NCBI GenBank assembly: GCA_036936605.1
Contig: JAUPFV010000002.1
Span: 203,631,273 to 203,695,272, forward strand
Reading direction: 5' to 3'
Length of the DNA stretch: 64,000 nt
Source of the DNA: Limnanthes douglasii subsp. nivea
Lineage: Eukaryota; Streptophyta; Magnoliopsida; Brassicales; Limnanthaceae
Shown here one piece after another: positions 43,540 through 55,663 of this stretch. The translations under genes were made by a program, and so were the position numbers. Under the pieces are notes generated by a model that was not told the DNA's origin, searched no databases, and worked only from the letters and a program-made list of their open reading frames with translations. Positions within the stretch are counted from its first letter, which is position 1; every line of letters starts with the position of its first letter.

Positions 43540-44480
43540 CTGACCATTTAGTCATTCTACCATAAATATCTGGTCATTGTAACACATTATTAAGGGGAAA
43601 GAAGTCTGAAACACAACGGCGTGAGCTTGAAAATAAGAGTGCATTTTCTTAGCATCCATTACCAAATTCAAAGCCAATTTTTCAAGTTCTAAACACCTTT
43701 TATCCGATGCTAGCAAACTTTTGATGACATAATAGGCTTTGAAACTCCATTGTCTTCACATATCAGAACAACACTTGCAGCAAAATCAGACATTGTTATA
43801 TACAAGAACAATTGCTCTCCAATTCGAGGGTTGGACAAATTTTTTGTTGATAACAAAATCTCTTTAATCTTTAAAAAAGTTACTTCACAATCGAGTGTCC
43901 ATTCAAACTCTTTGGGTCTTCGTAATACTTGAAAAAAAAGCAAAACATATGTCTGAAAACCTTGGGATAAATCGGTTAAGAGTAGTTAACCTTCTTGTCA
44001 AGACTTTCACCTCCTTTATAGTTTGAGGCAATGTCCTTGAAACCAACGCCTTCAATTATTCAAGATCTGTTTCTGTCTATTTTTCAAAAATAATATACCC
44101 CAAAAAATTCATTGATCGAACACCAAAAGTACATTTCTCATGATTCAGCTTCAAAGTAATGGCTCTCAAATTTAGAAAAGTCTCCTCTAAATATTCGAGG
44201 TGTTCATCATTCGTGGAACTCTTAACCAACATATCATCAATGTATACCTCCATATTCCTTTTGATCTGAGGAGTAAAATCCTTATTCACCAACCTTTGAT
44301 ATGTTTCTTTAGCATTCTTCAATCCATATGGCATGACCCTATAACAATGTAATCCTCGATCAGTGATGAATATTGTATTTTCCTGATCTTCTAGTACCAT
44401 TTGAATCTGATTATAACCTGCAAAAGCGTCTATAAAAGAAATAATTTTATTCCATGAAGTAACATATGAGCAGATCTATT
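43540..44480 (-). pseudogene. T4 reverse transcriptase (C-terminal half) and RNase H
   Basis: 44400-44077 holds TIFITDRGLHCYRVMPYGLK, NAKETYQRLVNKDFTPQIKR and an intact active site EVYIDDMLVKSS. Downstream, 43943-43710, FEWTLDCEVTFLKIKEILLS and LFLYITMSDFAASVVLICED are the RT connection and retroviral-type RNase H. The N-terminal fingers are in decayed form between 44480 and 44760. Not translatable as one protein. Confidence 0.82.
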
Positions 44481-46019
44481 TGAGGGACATGGAATGGACC
44501 TTCAAAGCATGTTCGATTTAAATCTATGAAGTCAACACACATTCTCCACTTTTCATTCTTCTTTTTACCTAATACTTGGTTTTCATTCCATAAAGGATAT
44601 TGTGCTTCCATAATATGTCCGACCCTAGAGAGACGATCCGCTTCTTGAACAATAGCCTCTAACTTTTCTATAGAGAAGGCTCACCTCTTCTGAATAACAG
44701 GTTTTATCCTCCGATTTATAGCTAGGCTATGACATATTATCTCAGATGGAACTCCTATCACATCCATTGTTTTCCAAGCGAAACATCTAAATTATCAAAC
44801 CAAAAATGTAGTAGCGGATCATGTAAAGTAAAGGACAACAATGTTTCTACTCGTAAAGTCTTCCCATTAGAGAAAATATGCTCTTCAATATCCTCACTTA
44901 CTATTAAAGAACCCAGGGTTTTCCTCGGATCATTCATTCCATCTATATCTGAAGTCAACCCTTTTGGTTTCTCTTCAGCCATCCGATCCTGAGAAGTAGA
45001 ACCACGAAGTTGAATGTTGTTGCATAACATTCCCTGGCCACTTGCTGGACACTGTGAACCGTACCAACTCGATCTCCAATGACATACTTCAAACATTGAT
45101 GAACAATATACACAACAACATACATTCTTGAAAGTCAAGATATCTAGAAAATAGCATTATAACTGGTTGGACATTCAACCACCATGAATAAAACTTGAAA
45201 TTTTTTCTTAAACAGGCGTTTACCCAAACACACCTCACCTTTGAATTCTCCTATCACCTACGTTGTTACCCTTGTAAACCCAATTATAGTACGATCAGAC
45301 CAACGAATTCGAGGTGGATGCATCTTATCATATGTATATTTGAATAAGACATTTGTAGAACTCCCTATATCTACCAAAACACGTCGAATTTCAACTTCAC
45401 ATATTTATGCCCCAACAACCACTGCATCCTCATGAGGGCCACATATTCCCTTCAAATCATCCTCATCGAACAAAATAAATAGAATAACTTCTTTGCCATA
45501 TAAATGAGTAAAAATCCTTTCATCTACTTGAGTTGCTAAACTGGAAACGTGCCTTTTTCTGGAATTATTAGTATTTCCAGACATGGAATCTCTCCCAAAA
45601 ATTTCTAAGGATTCAAAATTCTCACATAAGCTTTGAACCCGTCCATGTTCTAGTGGCTCATCTACAACCATCAAAATTAACCGATCTGGATCAGTATCCA
45701 AATATCTTGATGCTACATCAAAATCATCACATTTAGAATCTAATATCATTAATGAACTTTCTTCTTTCGAATTCGGGTTAGCAGCTTGTTGTGTCGATGT
45801 GCTCAGAATTTTTGATCAACTACTTTGCCCTTTAACAAAAGCATCCAAATCAAAATTCTCTATCAAAACCTGTATCTCCTTTTTTGAAAGCTATATAGTA
45901 CACAGTAGCATACCCAATATCATTATGATACTCGCAGAACCTGTTGTTCACTCTTCTCTTGCTCTCTTTATTAGAGCTGGCTTTTTAAAGCTTACATTGA
46001 CAAGAGAAGGAAATTTTGG
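44481..46019 (-). pseudogene. T4 gag end, protease and RT start
   Basis: 45749-45405 reads FDVASRYLDTDPDRLILMVV, SLCENFESLEIFGRDSMSGN and TNNSRKRHVSSLATQVDERI, followed by ICGPHEDAVVVGA: the gag-protease stretch also seen in T3 (GDTIAGNSNSSRKRHV, GPHEYAVVIVAG). The protease active site is degraded (near 45390). Around 45930 RFCEYHNDIGYAT is the remnant of the knuckle (second H changed to Y, last C to Y). The region is cut at 46019 by T5. Confidence 0.75.
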
Positions 46020-46415
46020 TGATAAATAAGCTTCAGTATAGCAAACACAAAGGCCATATTGGTTTAATTAATTACCAATGACTAATTTAGGGCAAACATA
46101 AGGACTGGGAGGGTCAAATTTAATAACTAGTAAAATTGTCTATGAATAGTAAATGAATGGGGGTAAGAGATCCACTTAACAATGGTAAATATGTAATTCC
46201 ATAACTTACCTCATGTACTATATAAAGGACATTCTCTTTTTCGAAAAAGGTACAATGATTAGTCAATGATTGCTACATTTATTCCTTGTCTTTTTCTCTC
46301 TCTATTCATTCATTTCTCTCTCCAAAAGTACCTCATAAAACATTTCTTTGACACACACTTCCAGACAAACATAGTCTTGGAATGATTAGTAACTAAGAAA
46401 TATCTAAATTTATTT
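46020..46415 (+). repeat. T5 5' LTR (end approximate)
   Basis: Starts TGATAAATAAGCTTCAG, contains a TATA box (ctatataaagg near 46220) and a C/T-rich stretch, and merges into the leader before gag. With no second LTR in the window the end cannot be fixed; 46415 is a guess from length and from the weak similarity of AAGAAATATCTAA to the LTR end of T3. Confidence 0.45.
46216..46226 (+). promoter_or_regulatory. TATA box of the T5 LTR
   Basis: ACTATATAAAGG in the LTR, about 240 bases before the gag region: the expected LTR promoter for genomic RNA. Confidence 0.55.
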
Positions 46416-46464
46416 TGTTCTAAAACCATAAAATTAATCTCAAAACATCGTAAGAACAATAGAG

Positions 46465-49200
46465 ATTGAAGTCTGTGGAGAGCTAGAGGTTGATCGAAAA
46501 AACCATGCGATCAGAGACTCATCTGGAGCTCTAATGATTGAGGAACAAGTAAAAAATAAAGGAAACAATAATGGTCGATATGCTGAAGAGCTACTCGAAG
46601 AATCTGGCTTGATAGCTTGGCGGAAAGAATTATTAGAAGATATTGAGAGACCGAATGCTGAAAAGGAAGCGATAATCAGTTTGCAAATAATTTAGTCTGA
46701 AGTCTGACGAGAACGGACAATAGCAGATTCAGGCCAACATATTTCTCAGTCTAAGGAGAGGAATCAGATAAAAAGTCATCGTTCTTCCAAAAGATAGGCA
46801 AGATCTGGACAATGCTATGAATCGAAAAAATCTAGTGAGCATTCGTCTTTTAGCTCCGATGAATCTCTTTTTTCGGACACAAATACTCAACATAAGACAA
46901 GTCACAGACGAAGAGATTCGAGGGAAACAACGTTTCTCATCGAGATGCTCGAAGAACTAAGGGTTCGAAAAAGGAAAAACATGACCATGGGAAGAAAAAA
47001 GTTGTATACCAAAAGAGCCCGATAAAATGGTAAATGTAACTCAACAATAACATATAACTCCTCGAAGGCAAATTGAGTCTCACAGCTATAACCAAGATTA
47101 CCGTGTGAATAATCAATTTACATTTCCATTCGAAGAAGGATTGTATGCAACTATGGATGACGGTCTGTGGAGTACGCGTATAAAATAGGACACAATTGGA
47201 GATCATCTCTACTCTCCTTGGAAATTTTGTCTGGTCATCTTCCAAGTGGTTTGAAATCTCTAAACTAGAAAAGTTCGATGGGACACAAGATCCGGATAGC
47301 CACATCAAACAGTTCAAGAATTTCATGATCAATTATGACCATGATGATCAGCTGTTATGTAGGGTTTTCTCTCAAACTTTCAAGAATCTTGCATCAAAAT
47401 GGTATAATCGTTTACCTCAAGGGTGTATCAAGAATTTCGACATGTTTTAGAGCATGTTCCGCCATCATTTTGTAGGAAGCAAAACGTTTCGTGCAAGTGG
47501 GGATATTATAATCTATTGCGGGCAAAAGGTGGGGGAAAGTCTCAAAGAATATATGAAGCTCTTCATCCAAGTCAAAACAAACATGAAATTATATGTGGAC
47601 AAGGTGGCTATGGCTGCCTTTCGAATGGGTTTGCTCCCTGGGGTAATGAAGGATAATGTTGCAGAAACGCAGGCTATGACGTTTGGATCATTACTGGATG
47701 ATATAGAATAACGAATTTTGGTGGAAGAGACTAGGGCATCGGTATTAGAGTCTATGCCACAGTTTAATCAAAATCACTTTTATCAAGATCCAACAATGGT
47801 AAAAAGTATTGTATCACCAAGAAATGTCCAACAGCAGATATCACAACCAACAAATGTGTTCGACCTTGATTACATGTTCAAGTTATAAGGCAGGAACCTC
47901 CAAAAGTGAAGGAGTACGCACCACTAGTCAACGCTCATCAATATATCTGACCCATGTCAAATAAGTGGATCTGACCCGCTCATTTAACTGAACTGACTGA
48001 ATATGTGGAAACTATCTTTAAGAAGGCGAGTTCGAATGTACATTTTCGAAAACCATTTTCGATGCAGACTCCAAAGGAGCACAAAAAAAATATTGCCAGT
48101 ATCATGAGGACATCGATCACGATACAAAGGATTGTATGATATTGAAAAAGGATATACAATACTTGATAGAAAATGGGAAGTTAAATGCGCATGTGAAGAA
48201 AAATTCTTTAATTTCTCCTAAACAATAAGCTCTCCTAAAGCAAGAAGATGCTTTAATGATATCGGAAGAAATTGATGAAGAATGCTGCATCAAAATGGTA
48301 TAATCGTTTACCTCAAGGGTGTATCAAGAATTTCGACATGGTTTGGAGCATGTTCCGCCAGCATTTTGTAGGAAGCAAAACGTTTCGAGCAAATGGGGAT
48401 ACTATAATCTACTGCGGGCAAAAGATGGGGGATAGTCTCAAAGAATATATGAAGCGCTTCATCCAAGTCAAAACAAACATGGAATTATGTGAGGACAAGG
48501 TGGCTATAGATGCCTTTCGAATGGGTTTTCTCCATAGGGTAATGAAGTATAATGTTACAGAAATGCAGGCTATGACGTTTGGAGCATTACTGGATCATAT
48601 AGAAAAACGAATTTCGGTGGAAGAAACTAGGGCATCGGTATTAGAGTCTATGTCACAGTTTAATCAAAATCAGTTTTATCAAGATCCAACAATGGTAAGA
48701 AGCATTGTACCACCAACAAATGTCCAACAACATATATCACAACCAACAAATGTGGTTTGACCTTGATTACCTATTCAAGTTATAAGGCATGAACCTCCAA
48801 AAGTGAAGGAGTACGCACCACTAGTCAACGCTCATCAATGTATCTGACCCATGTCAAATAAGTGGATCTGACCCGTTCATTTTTCTGAACTGACTGAATG
48901 TGTGGAAACTATCTTTAAGAAGGCGAGTTCGAATGTACATTTTCGAAAACTATTTTCGATGCAGACTCCAAAGGAGCACAAAAAAAATATTTCCATTATC
49001 ACGAGGACATCGATCACGATACAAAGGATTGTATGATATTAAAAAAAGATATACAATACTTAATATAAAATGGGAAGTTAATTGCGTTTGTGAAGAAGAA
49101 TCTTCAATTTCTCCAAAACAATAAGTTGTCCTAAAGCAAAAATATGCTTTAATGATATCAGAAGAAATTGATGAAGAATTTGTTGATGCGTTCGACATAT
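46465..49200 (+). pseudogene. T5 gag with internal 896-bp tandem duplication
   Basis: The N-terminus reads LEVDRKNHAIRDSSGALMIE then YAEELLEESGLIAWRKELLE. The capsid core (47196-47700) has LEKFDGTQDPDSHIKQFKNF, LCRVFSQTFKNLASKWYNRL and CIKNFDMF, then a stop. From SKWYNRL onward the sequence is repeated: 47391-48286 and 48287-49182. The second unit is open for 162 codons (48272-48760, NFDMVWSMFRQHFVGSKTFR). Each unit ends in the knuckle remnant (CQYHEDIDHDTKDCM in unit 1; the H of GH is replaced by D-H). Stops in both units. Confidence 0.85.
47391..49182 (+). repeat. Tandem duplication of 896 bp within T5 gag
   Basis: The block beginning GCATCAAAATGGTATAATCG at 47391 recurs at 48287; GAAGAAATTGATGAAGAAT near its end is at 48265 and again at 49161. 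The period is 896 at both ends. The breakpoint lies in the short shared sequence AAGAAT. The units differ at scattered positions, so the duplication is not very recent. Confidence 0.92.
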
Positions 49201-49720
49201 CCACTAAGTAGTTAGATCCAAAACAGGTCAAAAATAACATAAACATAGTGGAAGAACCGATAGTGAGAGGAAAGGTTAGTAAATTGTGTGCTTTCTTTGA
49301 GTCACTAACAATTGTTGGAGGAGATAATACTGCAAGAATATCAAATTATTCTCGGAAGAGACATATTATTAGTCTAGCAACACAATTGGAAGCAGCCGCT
49401 TCACCACACTTGTATAGAACCCCGTCTCCAACATCATGTTTCGAATATGATGATATGAGTGATATAGTTTGTCCGCATGAGGATGCAGTAGTTATCGTGG
49501 CAGAGATAGTTGGCAATGAGATACCAAAAATTCTTATTGATATTTGTATTTCGGAAATCATTATATTTATGACTACTTATAGCCAGATCAAAAACCCACC
49601 GACGATACTGCGATCGAATTGAACGGTAGTCGGATTTACCGGGACTACAGTTGAGGTATTCGTAGAATTCGAGAGACGGGTCTAGTGGGGCCAATCGGAT
49701 TTCAAAAAGGGAGTCTCAGT
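49200..49720 (+). pseudogene. T5 protease
   Basis: 49248-49622 reads EEPIVRGKVSKLCAFFESLT, SRKRHIISLATQLEAAASPH, VCPHEDAVVIVAEIVGNEIP, KILIDICISEIIIFMTTYSQ. It aligns with the T3 protease, but the catalytic DTGSS has become DICIS, so the enzyme is dead. After 49622 the frame changes. Confidence 0.8.
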
Positions 49721-50199
49721 CTTGTTTGTTGAGGTCGATTCCCTTATATCTTATAATTCTATATTCGAAAGGTCTTGGTTGTCAAAAATGCATACCGTGT
49801 CGTCGACCATTCATCAATATTTATAAATATGTCATGGGGAATAATGTGGGAACAGTTGAAAGCATTCATAAGATGGTAAAAGAATGTTACCGAGAATCTT
49901 TTTCTCTTAAATAGATTAAAGGGGTTGAATCAAAGAAAGAATAGCAGTCATTGAGGTTCCCTCAGGATCTGATCTCGTAGATGACCCGAGGGAAGCCTCC
50001 GGGTTCATGGTCCCAGACGACAGCTTAAAGGACCGTGTTTTTTCTCTGGGTAAAAGCCTCAAAATTTTGGCATGAAACTATCTTTGGAAGTAAAATAAAA
50101 TTTAATCAAGTTTTTATCAACAAAATTACATTTGTTTAGATGGTGTACATAGGATGTCATAGGGGTCCCAACGGATGTTTGTTGTCATAAGATAACATT

Positions 50200-51340
50200 C
50201 GTCCGATAATCTAGAAAATGAGATCTTTTTCTCAAGAAAAATATGAAGCTTTTATGGCGGAGTTGGATCTTTTGACTAAAATGGGCCACACACGAGAGTC
50301 ACAATATCCTTTATGGATGGCTAGTCTTATCCTAGTAAAGAATAAGAATGGTAAATGGTGAATGTGTGTGGACTTCACTGATTTAAACAGAGCTTGTCCT
50401 AATTATCCTTTCCATGTACCCAGAATAGATCAGTTACTTTACTCGACCTCCGGAAACCGACTACTCTCTTTCATGGATGCTCATGTCGGGTATAATTAGA
50501 TCTGAATGGATCCAAAAGATCAGGATATTACAATTTTCATCACTGGAGGAGGTTCACACTGCTATAAGGCAATGTTGTTTGGGTTAAAGAACGCCGGAGC
50601 AACCTACCAACGCTTAGTAAACAAAGCTTTTGAGACTAAAATCAGAGAAACGTTTAAGTTTATATCGATGGCATGATAGTCAAAAGTTCAAGGGATGAGA
50701 ACCATTTGGCAGACCTAGAAGAAATTTTTTCTAACTTGACAAAGAGAAACTTGAAATTGAATTTAGAAAAGTGCACCTTCGGGGTAAGATCCGGAAAGTT
50801 TTTTAGGGTACATAGTCAGTGTGGTATAAAATTCAATACGTTACAGCTAAAGACTGCGAGCACTATGGCACCACCAAGAACGATCAAAGAGGTACAAATC
50901 CTAACATGAAGATTGGCAGCATTGAACAGGTTCATATCACAGTCATTGGACAAATGCACTTTCTTTTTCCAAGTGTTAAGAAGAGAAAATTGTTTTGATT
51001 GGACCCAAGAATACAAAGAAGCTTTTCATCAAATCAAAGAGTATCTTTCTTCACTATAAATCTTCACAAACCCAAATCTCGGGGAGAAGTTGTATATCTA
51101 CTTAGCGGTGTCAAATTACGGTGTAAGTACCATTCTGATCAGAGAAGAGGATAAATCTCCGAGAGCAGTGTATTACGTGAGTAAAATTCTTATTGATTCT
51201 GAGAAGCGATACTTGAAGTTAGAAAAATTAGCCCTTGCATCAGTCACAGATGCGCGAAAAATGAGACCTTAGTTTCAGGCCCACTCTATCATTTTACGAA
51301 CATATTTTTCATTAAAAAATATTCTGCAAAATGCCTGATA
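50200..51340 (+). pseudogene. T5 reverse transcriptase and RNase H
   Basis: Conserved pieces in order: MGHTRESQYPLWMASLILVK (50280), CVDFTDLNRACPNYPFHVPR, LSFMDAHVGYN, MLFGLKNAGATYQRLVNKAF (about 50575), VYIDGMIVKSSRDENHLADL (about 50660), RNLKLNLEKCTFGVRSGKFF. The active site YIDD has become YIDG. RNase H from 51090: YIYLAVSNYGVSTILIREED, AVYYVSKILIDSEKRYLKLE (the D of VSD is N). Many stops. The stretch 49720-50200 has only decayed linker sequence. Confidence 0.85.
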
Positions 51341-51344
51341 TGTT

Positions 51345-52790
51345 GGGAAGAATGACTAAGAGTTTGGTTGAGTTGAAAGATTTTGATATCGAGTTTGAGT
51401 CAAGAACCGCCATTAAAGCACAAGCGTTAGCGGATTTTTTAGTCGAATTTTACTCTGAGCGAACAGATATGAAAATTAATTAGGAAATCTTTGGAACATA
51501 GTGGACAGTCTGAACAGATAAAGGCTCCAGCTTTTCAGGATGGTGAGCAAGGGTGCAGTTTTTTTTTTCCAGAAGGAATTGTATTGTATCAAGCCATCTG
51601 ATTCGGATTTAAAGCGTAAAAAAATGAACCTGAGCACGAAGCAGCTTTGGTTAGGTTGAGACCTGCTAAAATATGTGGAGCTAAAAACGTAAGGCTGGTA
51701 AGTGATTCACGACTCCTTATAAACCATACATCTGGCCAATCAGAGGCAAGAAAATATCATTTAGTGAAGTATTTGGGGGTCCTGAATGCTTTAACGTTGT
51801 TTTTCAAAGGCATAAGGTACGAACATGTTCACAGGGCTGGAAATTTAGTGGCTGATTCTTTGGCTAAAGTTTCTTTTTCAGAGGAATAACCTTAGGTTAT
51901 TACACATTAAAATCCTTCTATACTAAGGGGGTCTGAAACAGTGAAAGGGCCAGTTGAAGCTTTTCAAATATCTACAACTATGACAAAAGATGGCTAAAAT
52001 AATACGGTTTAAGGCATGTGGATATGTTTTCCTCGGAGATATATTGTATAAAAAATATTTTAGTCGACCTCTACTTCGATGCTTAGGAAGAGATGAATCA
52101 TAGATGATACTCTCAGAGCTACACAATGGGGAAGCGTCAGAGCACTATGGGTATAAAATACTGATACGAAAAATTCTTCTTGCAGGGAACTACTTCCCGA
52201 CACTCTCCTCGGATGCTAAGGAATCAGTTCAGAAATGTGACAACTGCCAGAGATTTACTAACACAATCCATGCATAAGGTGTGCCTCTTGAGTCGATATC
52301 TAAATCCCTACCATTTGACCGATAGGAAATTGAATTGGTTGGACCATTACCAATGACTTCTGGAGGTCGACAGACGATCATTGTTGTGGTTGATTATATC
52401 TCTAAGTAGGTGGAAACTGAACCTTTGGTAGGGAAAAACCTAAAGATGTTATCATATTTATTGTTTATAACATTTGTTGTCGTTTTGGAGTTCCGAGGAA
52501 AATAACAACGGACAACGGACCACAGTTCGATAACAGAGAAATGAAAGCTTTATGTGCTTCTTAAGGGATACATAAATTATTCTCGGCGCCCTTCCATCCC
52601 CAAGCAAATGGCCAAGTCGAGGTGATCAGTTTTGGATGGATTAAGAAAAAACTTGGAAGGTAAGGCTGGAAAATGACCAAATTATCTACAAGTAGTTTTA
52701 ACACAAGAATCACTGTTTGCACTGGTTTATGGAATGAACTTATGTAAGTATGAGTGGCATACTCTTTCTTACCCTGGTAGCGCAGGAAGG
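51345..52790 (+). pseudogene. T5 archaeal-type RNase H and integrase (C-terminus lost)
   Basis: 51647-51889 gives VRLVSDSRLLINHTSGQSEA and VHRAGNLVADSLAKVSF, archaeal-type RNase H with the acidic D kept. Integrase pieces: LSELHNGEASEHYGYKILIR (about 52110; the second finger H is Y), CDNCQRFTNTI, ELVGPLPMTSGGRQTIIVVV, TDNGPQFDNREMKALCAS (about 52510) and FSAPFHPQANGQVEV (about 52580), so D, D and E of the active site are visible. After LFALVYGMNL the tail is missing. Stops throughout. Confidence 0.82.
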
Positions 52791-52815
52791 TTTTAATTAG
52801 GTATCATAATAGTCG

Positions 52816-52818
<3 letters not shown>

Positions 52819-52874
<56 letters not shown>
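52819..52874. repeat. (TA)n microsatellite in T5
   Basis: About 28 TA units directly after the truncated integrase. Confidence 0.95.
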
Positions 52875-52881
<7 letters not shown>

Positions 52882-52920
52882 TACCATCTTAAAAATAATT
52901 GTGAAATATTTATCTTTTTT

Positions 52921-53120
52921 AACCTAAAAGACCTTCCAAAGAATGTTGGATGACAGTGTTCATCGTTTTGAACCTAAAAGACCTTCCAAAGAATGTTGGA
53001 TGATAATGTTCATATTTTTTAACCTAAAATACTTTCCAACGGACGTTAGACGATAATGTTCATCTTTTTTAACTTAAAAGGTCATCCAACGATTGTTGGA
53101 GTACAATGTTCATCATTTTG
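52921..53120. repeat. 50-bp tandem repeat in T5 (four units)
   Basis: Units at 52921, 52971, 53021 and 53071, each exactly 50 bases, starting AACCTAAAAG or AACTTAAAAG and ending TTCATC plus a T-rich run. A fifth, broken unit follows. It lies between pol and aORF, the place where T4 and T6 carry an unrelated 36-bp array. No frame is conserved. Confidence 0.9.
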
Positions 53121-53588
53121 AACTAAAAAAATATTCTGATAAAGGCTCCGTAATAATATTCACTCGATAAGTGGGAAACTATAATGCCCTCCTTTTTTAG
53201 TTAGAAGGGTCAACCAACGAATGTTGGTTAACAATTTACTTTGTTATATGAAAAACTTTAGAAAAAACGTAAGTATTTGTTAGATGAAAAGTTTTCAAAT
53301 GAAAAAGATTGATTAAAAGCATGAGTTTATTACAAAATATAAGTATAGAATATGTTCACGTAGTAAAGAAGTAAAATTATTAAGTTATAAATAATAATAA
53401 TAAATTATTAAGTTACTCTTTTATTAAGAAGTAAAAGTTACTTTTTAATTTAGAATTTTCACAATACAAAATATTATACAAAGTAAAAAATTTTGAGTAA
53501 GTCTCACCGGGGACCCCAAAAGATGGTTAATGAGCAAGAGTTACACAAAAAGATAAAGTTCAAACATAAAAAGTAATAAAAAGTAATT
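53121..53588. other. T5 spacer before the aORF end
   Basis: AT-rich non-coding sequence with decayed copies of the 50-bp unit (near 53200). No coding signal. Confidence 0.4.
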
Positions 53589-55560
53589 TTATCCGGAAGC
53601 AACATCTTTCTTACTATCTTCTGAGGAGCCAGAGTCAGAAGAGGAACTTTCCGAGTTACTGCTAGTCACTAAATCTTCCAAAGAAACACCTACTGGGAGA
53701 CATCTTTCTATAACACGTTGCCAAAGGCTTCCTAGCTTCAAGTCATGAAAGCGTTCATGAATTTCTAAAAACAAAGCCAATTTTATGTTGGCATCTCTTT
53801 TTTTAGACGAGAAACACAGTCGACAACATACGCATCCAGGAATTTCTTCTTCTCAGCCTCAAAGTTCTTCTTCAATGAGTCATTTTCTACGGCAAGTCTT
53901 TAACAGCATTCTCCAAAAAAAATTGAGTCGCCTCACATGAATCAAAGAGACCATCGACAAGGGTGTTCAATTCGATATCCTTAATGATAAAACCCTCCAT
54001 TTCATCATTGAATTTCACTTTCTCTTTAGATTTTTTAGTTACCAAATAAGTGATCTTCCTCAGACGCTCAACAGATTTCTATTTCTCGCGAGAAAAGTCA
54101 TCTTCTACCTTCTTAAATTTGGTTTTCCTTTGGTCAGCATACGTCTTCTTTTCGTGGGCAAGTTCTTCACCGCAACATTTAAGTTATTCACCTCGTCTCT
54201 CCTTTGAATGACTTTGTTCTTATAACGATCTTTACGATTGGTCTTTCTTTCGAGGAGTGCAGCAGCACAAAGTAAAATGTTAAGCTCATTTATAACAAAT
54301 TCATTTTCATAGATATCACACTAAGCTGAGGTAGGGAAGATATTTTTGCCTTTCCAGAGAATTTCTTCTTGATTCTCTTTACTAGCAACCTATCTTGTTT
54401 GAACAAACTCCCCGCCAGAATCTGATTCGACGATGACAACCATTTTCTAGGGGGAAAACTTAGACCAGTTGTGTTGTCATCGTCTTATTCCCTATCAACA
54501 ATTTTCTTCTATTTTTGTTGAGAAGAAAATCTAGTTTTCCTCACAGCACCTTCCCTCCCAAGCGGTTGTTTTTCCTGGACCTCAATATGTTGTTCCTCTT
54601 GGATTTCAGTTCTTTGTTCTTCCAGGATATCAGCCTCTGAGCCAGCATCATCCTCAGTATCTTTGTCCTCACCATCAGATTTTTCAGCATCCTGATGACT
54701 GGGAGCCCGAGCTCTGGTGGGAAGGTAAACAATATTCTCTAAGCATTCTAAACGATTGAGAATAACATCCTCCGGAGGGAGGGGGTATCATGAACTCCTT
54801 TAAGAATTTATTCTGACCTAGATCATACCTCCAAAGATGGCTTCCAACCAAATTTGAGGGCGTGAAGCCTCTACGGGTTTAGCGTGGTTCTTGAAGGGTT
54901 TGGAAATCCCTTTCATAGTTGTTCACAAGAAAATATTTTAGGTTGACTAATTCGAACAAGCAATACCGAATAAGTATGGAAACAAGTACCTCGTCTGGTC
55001 CACTCTAAAGTCAGCTGATGGGGCATCTCCTCGGAACTTTGAAAATTGGTTTGCCATAGCCCGGAAATAAAGATGAATTGGTGTTTCCAGTTCTTGTTAG
55101 CCTCTAAGAAATCTTTTACCACCTTATACTACCTTCCAAGACCTATAGAATATAAGGTATAGTGAGAATTCTTGGTCACACCTGAAATTGAGACGAGCTA
55201 CTATATTGAGAATTCAGGTATCAGCAATCCTGGAGGCCACAATGCAAGCCATAAGTGTACACTTGTTGGGGGCAGCTTGAGATGGACAGAGTTTGATCAA
55301 GTTAAAATACTCCACCAAAGCAGGATCAAGGGGCAGGCGAAGACCTTAGTTCATTAGGTTCCGTGTAGAGATTCAGCTCATGATTACGAACGGATAATGG
55401 TATTTCTCCAACAGTCGGGAATTGAATCGTGACATGTTTAGGGATCATACATCGGTCCCTTATCTTCACCTCCTCGGTTGGGTAGAAGTATTTGTACTTT
55501 ACCCTGTAGAGTGCAAGTAAATGTTTGGTTTCAATCTCGCACACGTTATTTCCTAAGATA
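53589..55560 (-). pseudogene. T5 antisense ORF (aORF), N-terminus missing
   Basis: Reading - from 55560: CEIETKHLLALYRVKYKYFY, IPLSVRNHELNLYTEPNELR; then decayed core to about 55130. The segment starting 55122 has DFLEANKNWKHQFIFISGLW, the counterpart of ESERNWRTQFLFVSGAW in T2, and PHQLTLEWTRR just before the intron (54989-54919). Exon 2 begins MKGISKPFKNHAKPV. Then come basic and glutamate-rich segments (54732-54541), helical coiled-coil stretches, and the tail FHDLKLGSLWQRV and TSSNSESSSSDSGSSEDSKK ending at 53589. Stops and shifts, dead. The N-terminal part was lost at the T6 junction. Confidence 0.75.
54919..54989 (-). other. Intron in the T5 aORF (71 bp, phase 1, acceptor mutated)
   Basis: On - the donor is GACGAG|GTACTTG and the site matching the T3 acceptor reads GAACAA|CTATGAAA, that is AA in place of AG. 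Position and phase agree with T2, T3 and T7. The acceptor mutation fits a dead copy. Confidence 0.65.
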
Positions 55561-55663
55561 TCCTCTACTCTTTGATAATTTTTAATTTTATGAACAAGTC
55601 ATAATGACCTCGAATTCCAACATATGCCACAGATAAATTTGCAATTTGTCAAATAAAATTAGT

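Larger units (their letters stand above)
36652..46019 (-). mobile_element. T4: Tat-like Ty3/gypsy element, cut at its gag end
   Basis: Has one LTR (36652-36956, the 3' LTR), a polypurine motif, an antisense aORF on + (38127-41002), tandem repeats, then integrase, RNase H, RT and protease/gag reading on - up to 46019. There the LTR-like start of T5 follows, so T5 seems to have inserted into T4 gag and the rest of T4 has not been found. T6 is its close relative: 41141-44540 aligns with 55572-58958. Many stops; dead. Confidence 0.82.
46020..55571 (+). mobile_element. T5: Tat-like Ty3/gypsy element on + without recognised 3' LTR
   Basis: Begins TGATAAATAAG (LTR start as in T3 and T4 read from -), then a leader with TATA box, gag with a tandem duplication, protease, RT, two RNase H and integrase on + to about 52790, then (TA)n and 50-bp repeats, and an aORF on - (55560-53589). 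Same plan as T3 but reversed. Its 3' LTR is missing: the aORF stops at about 55571 where T6 begins. It lies within T4 gag on its left side. Confidence 0.82.

Noticed and set aside
52921..53120. Regular repeats resembling a CRISPR array
   Set aside because: Units are adjacent 50-bp tandem copies without spacers, in a plant retrotransposon.
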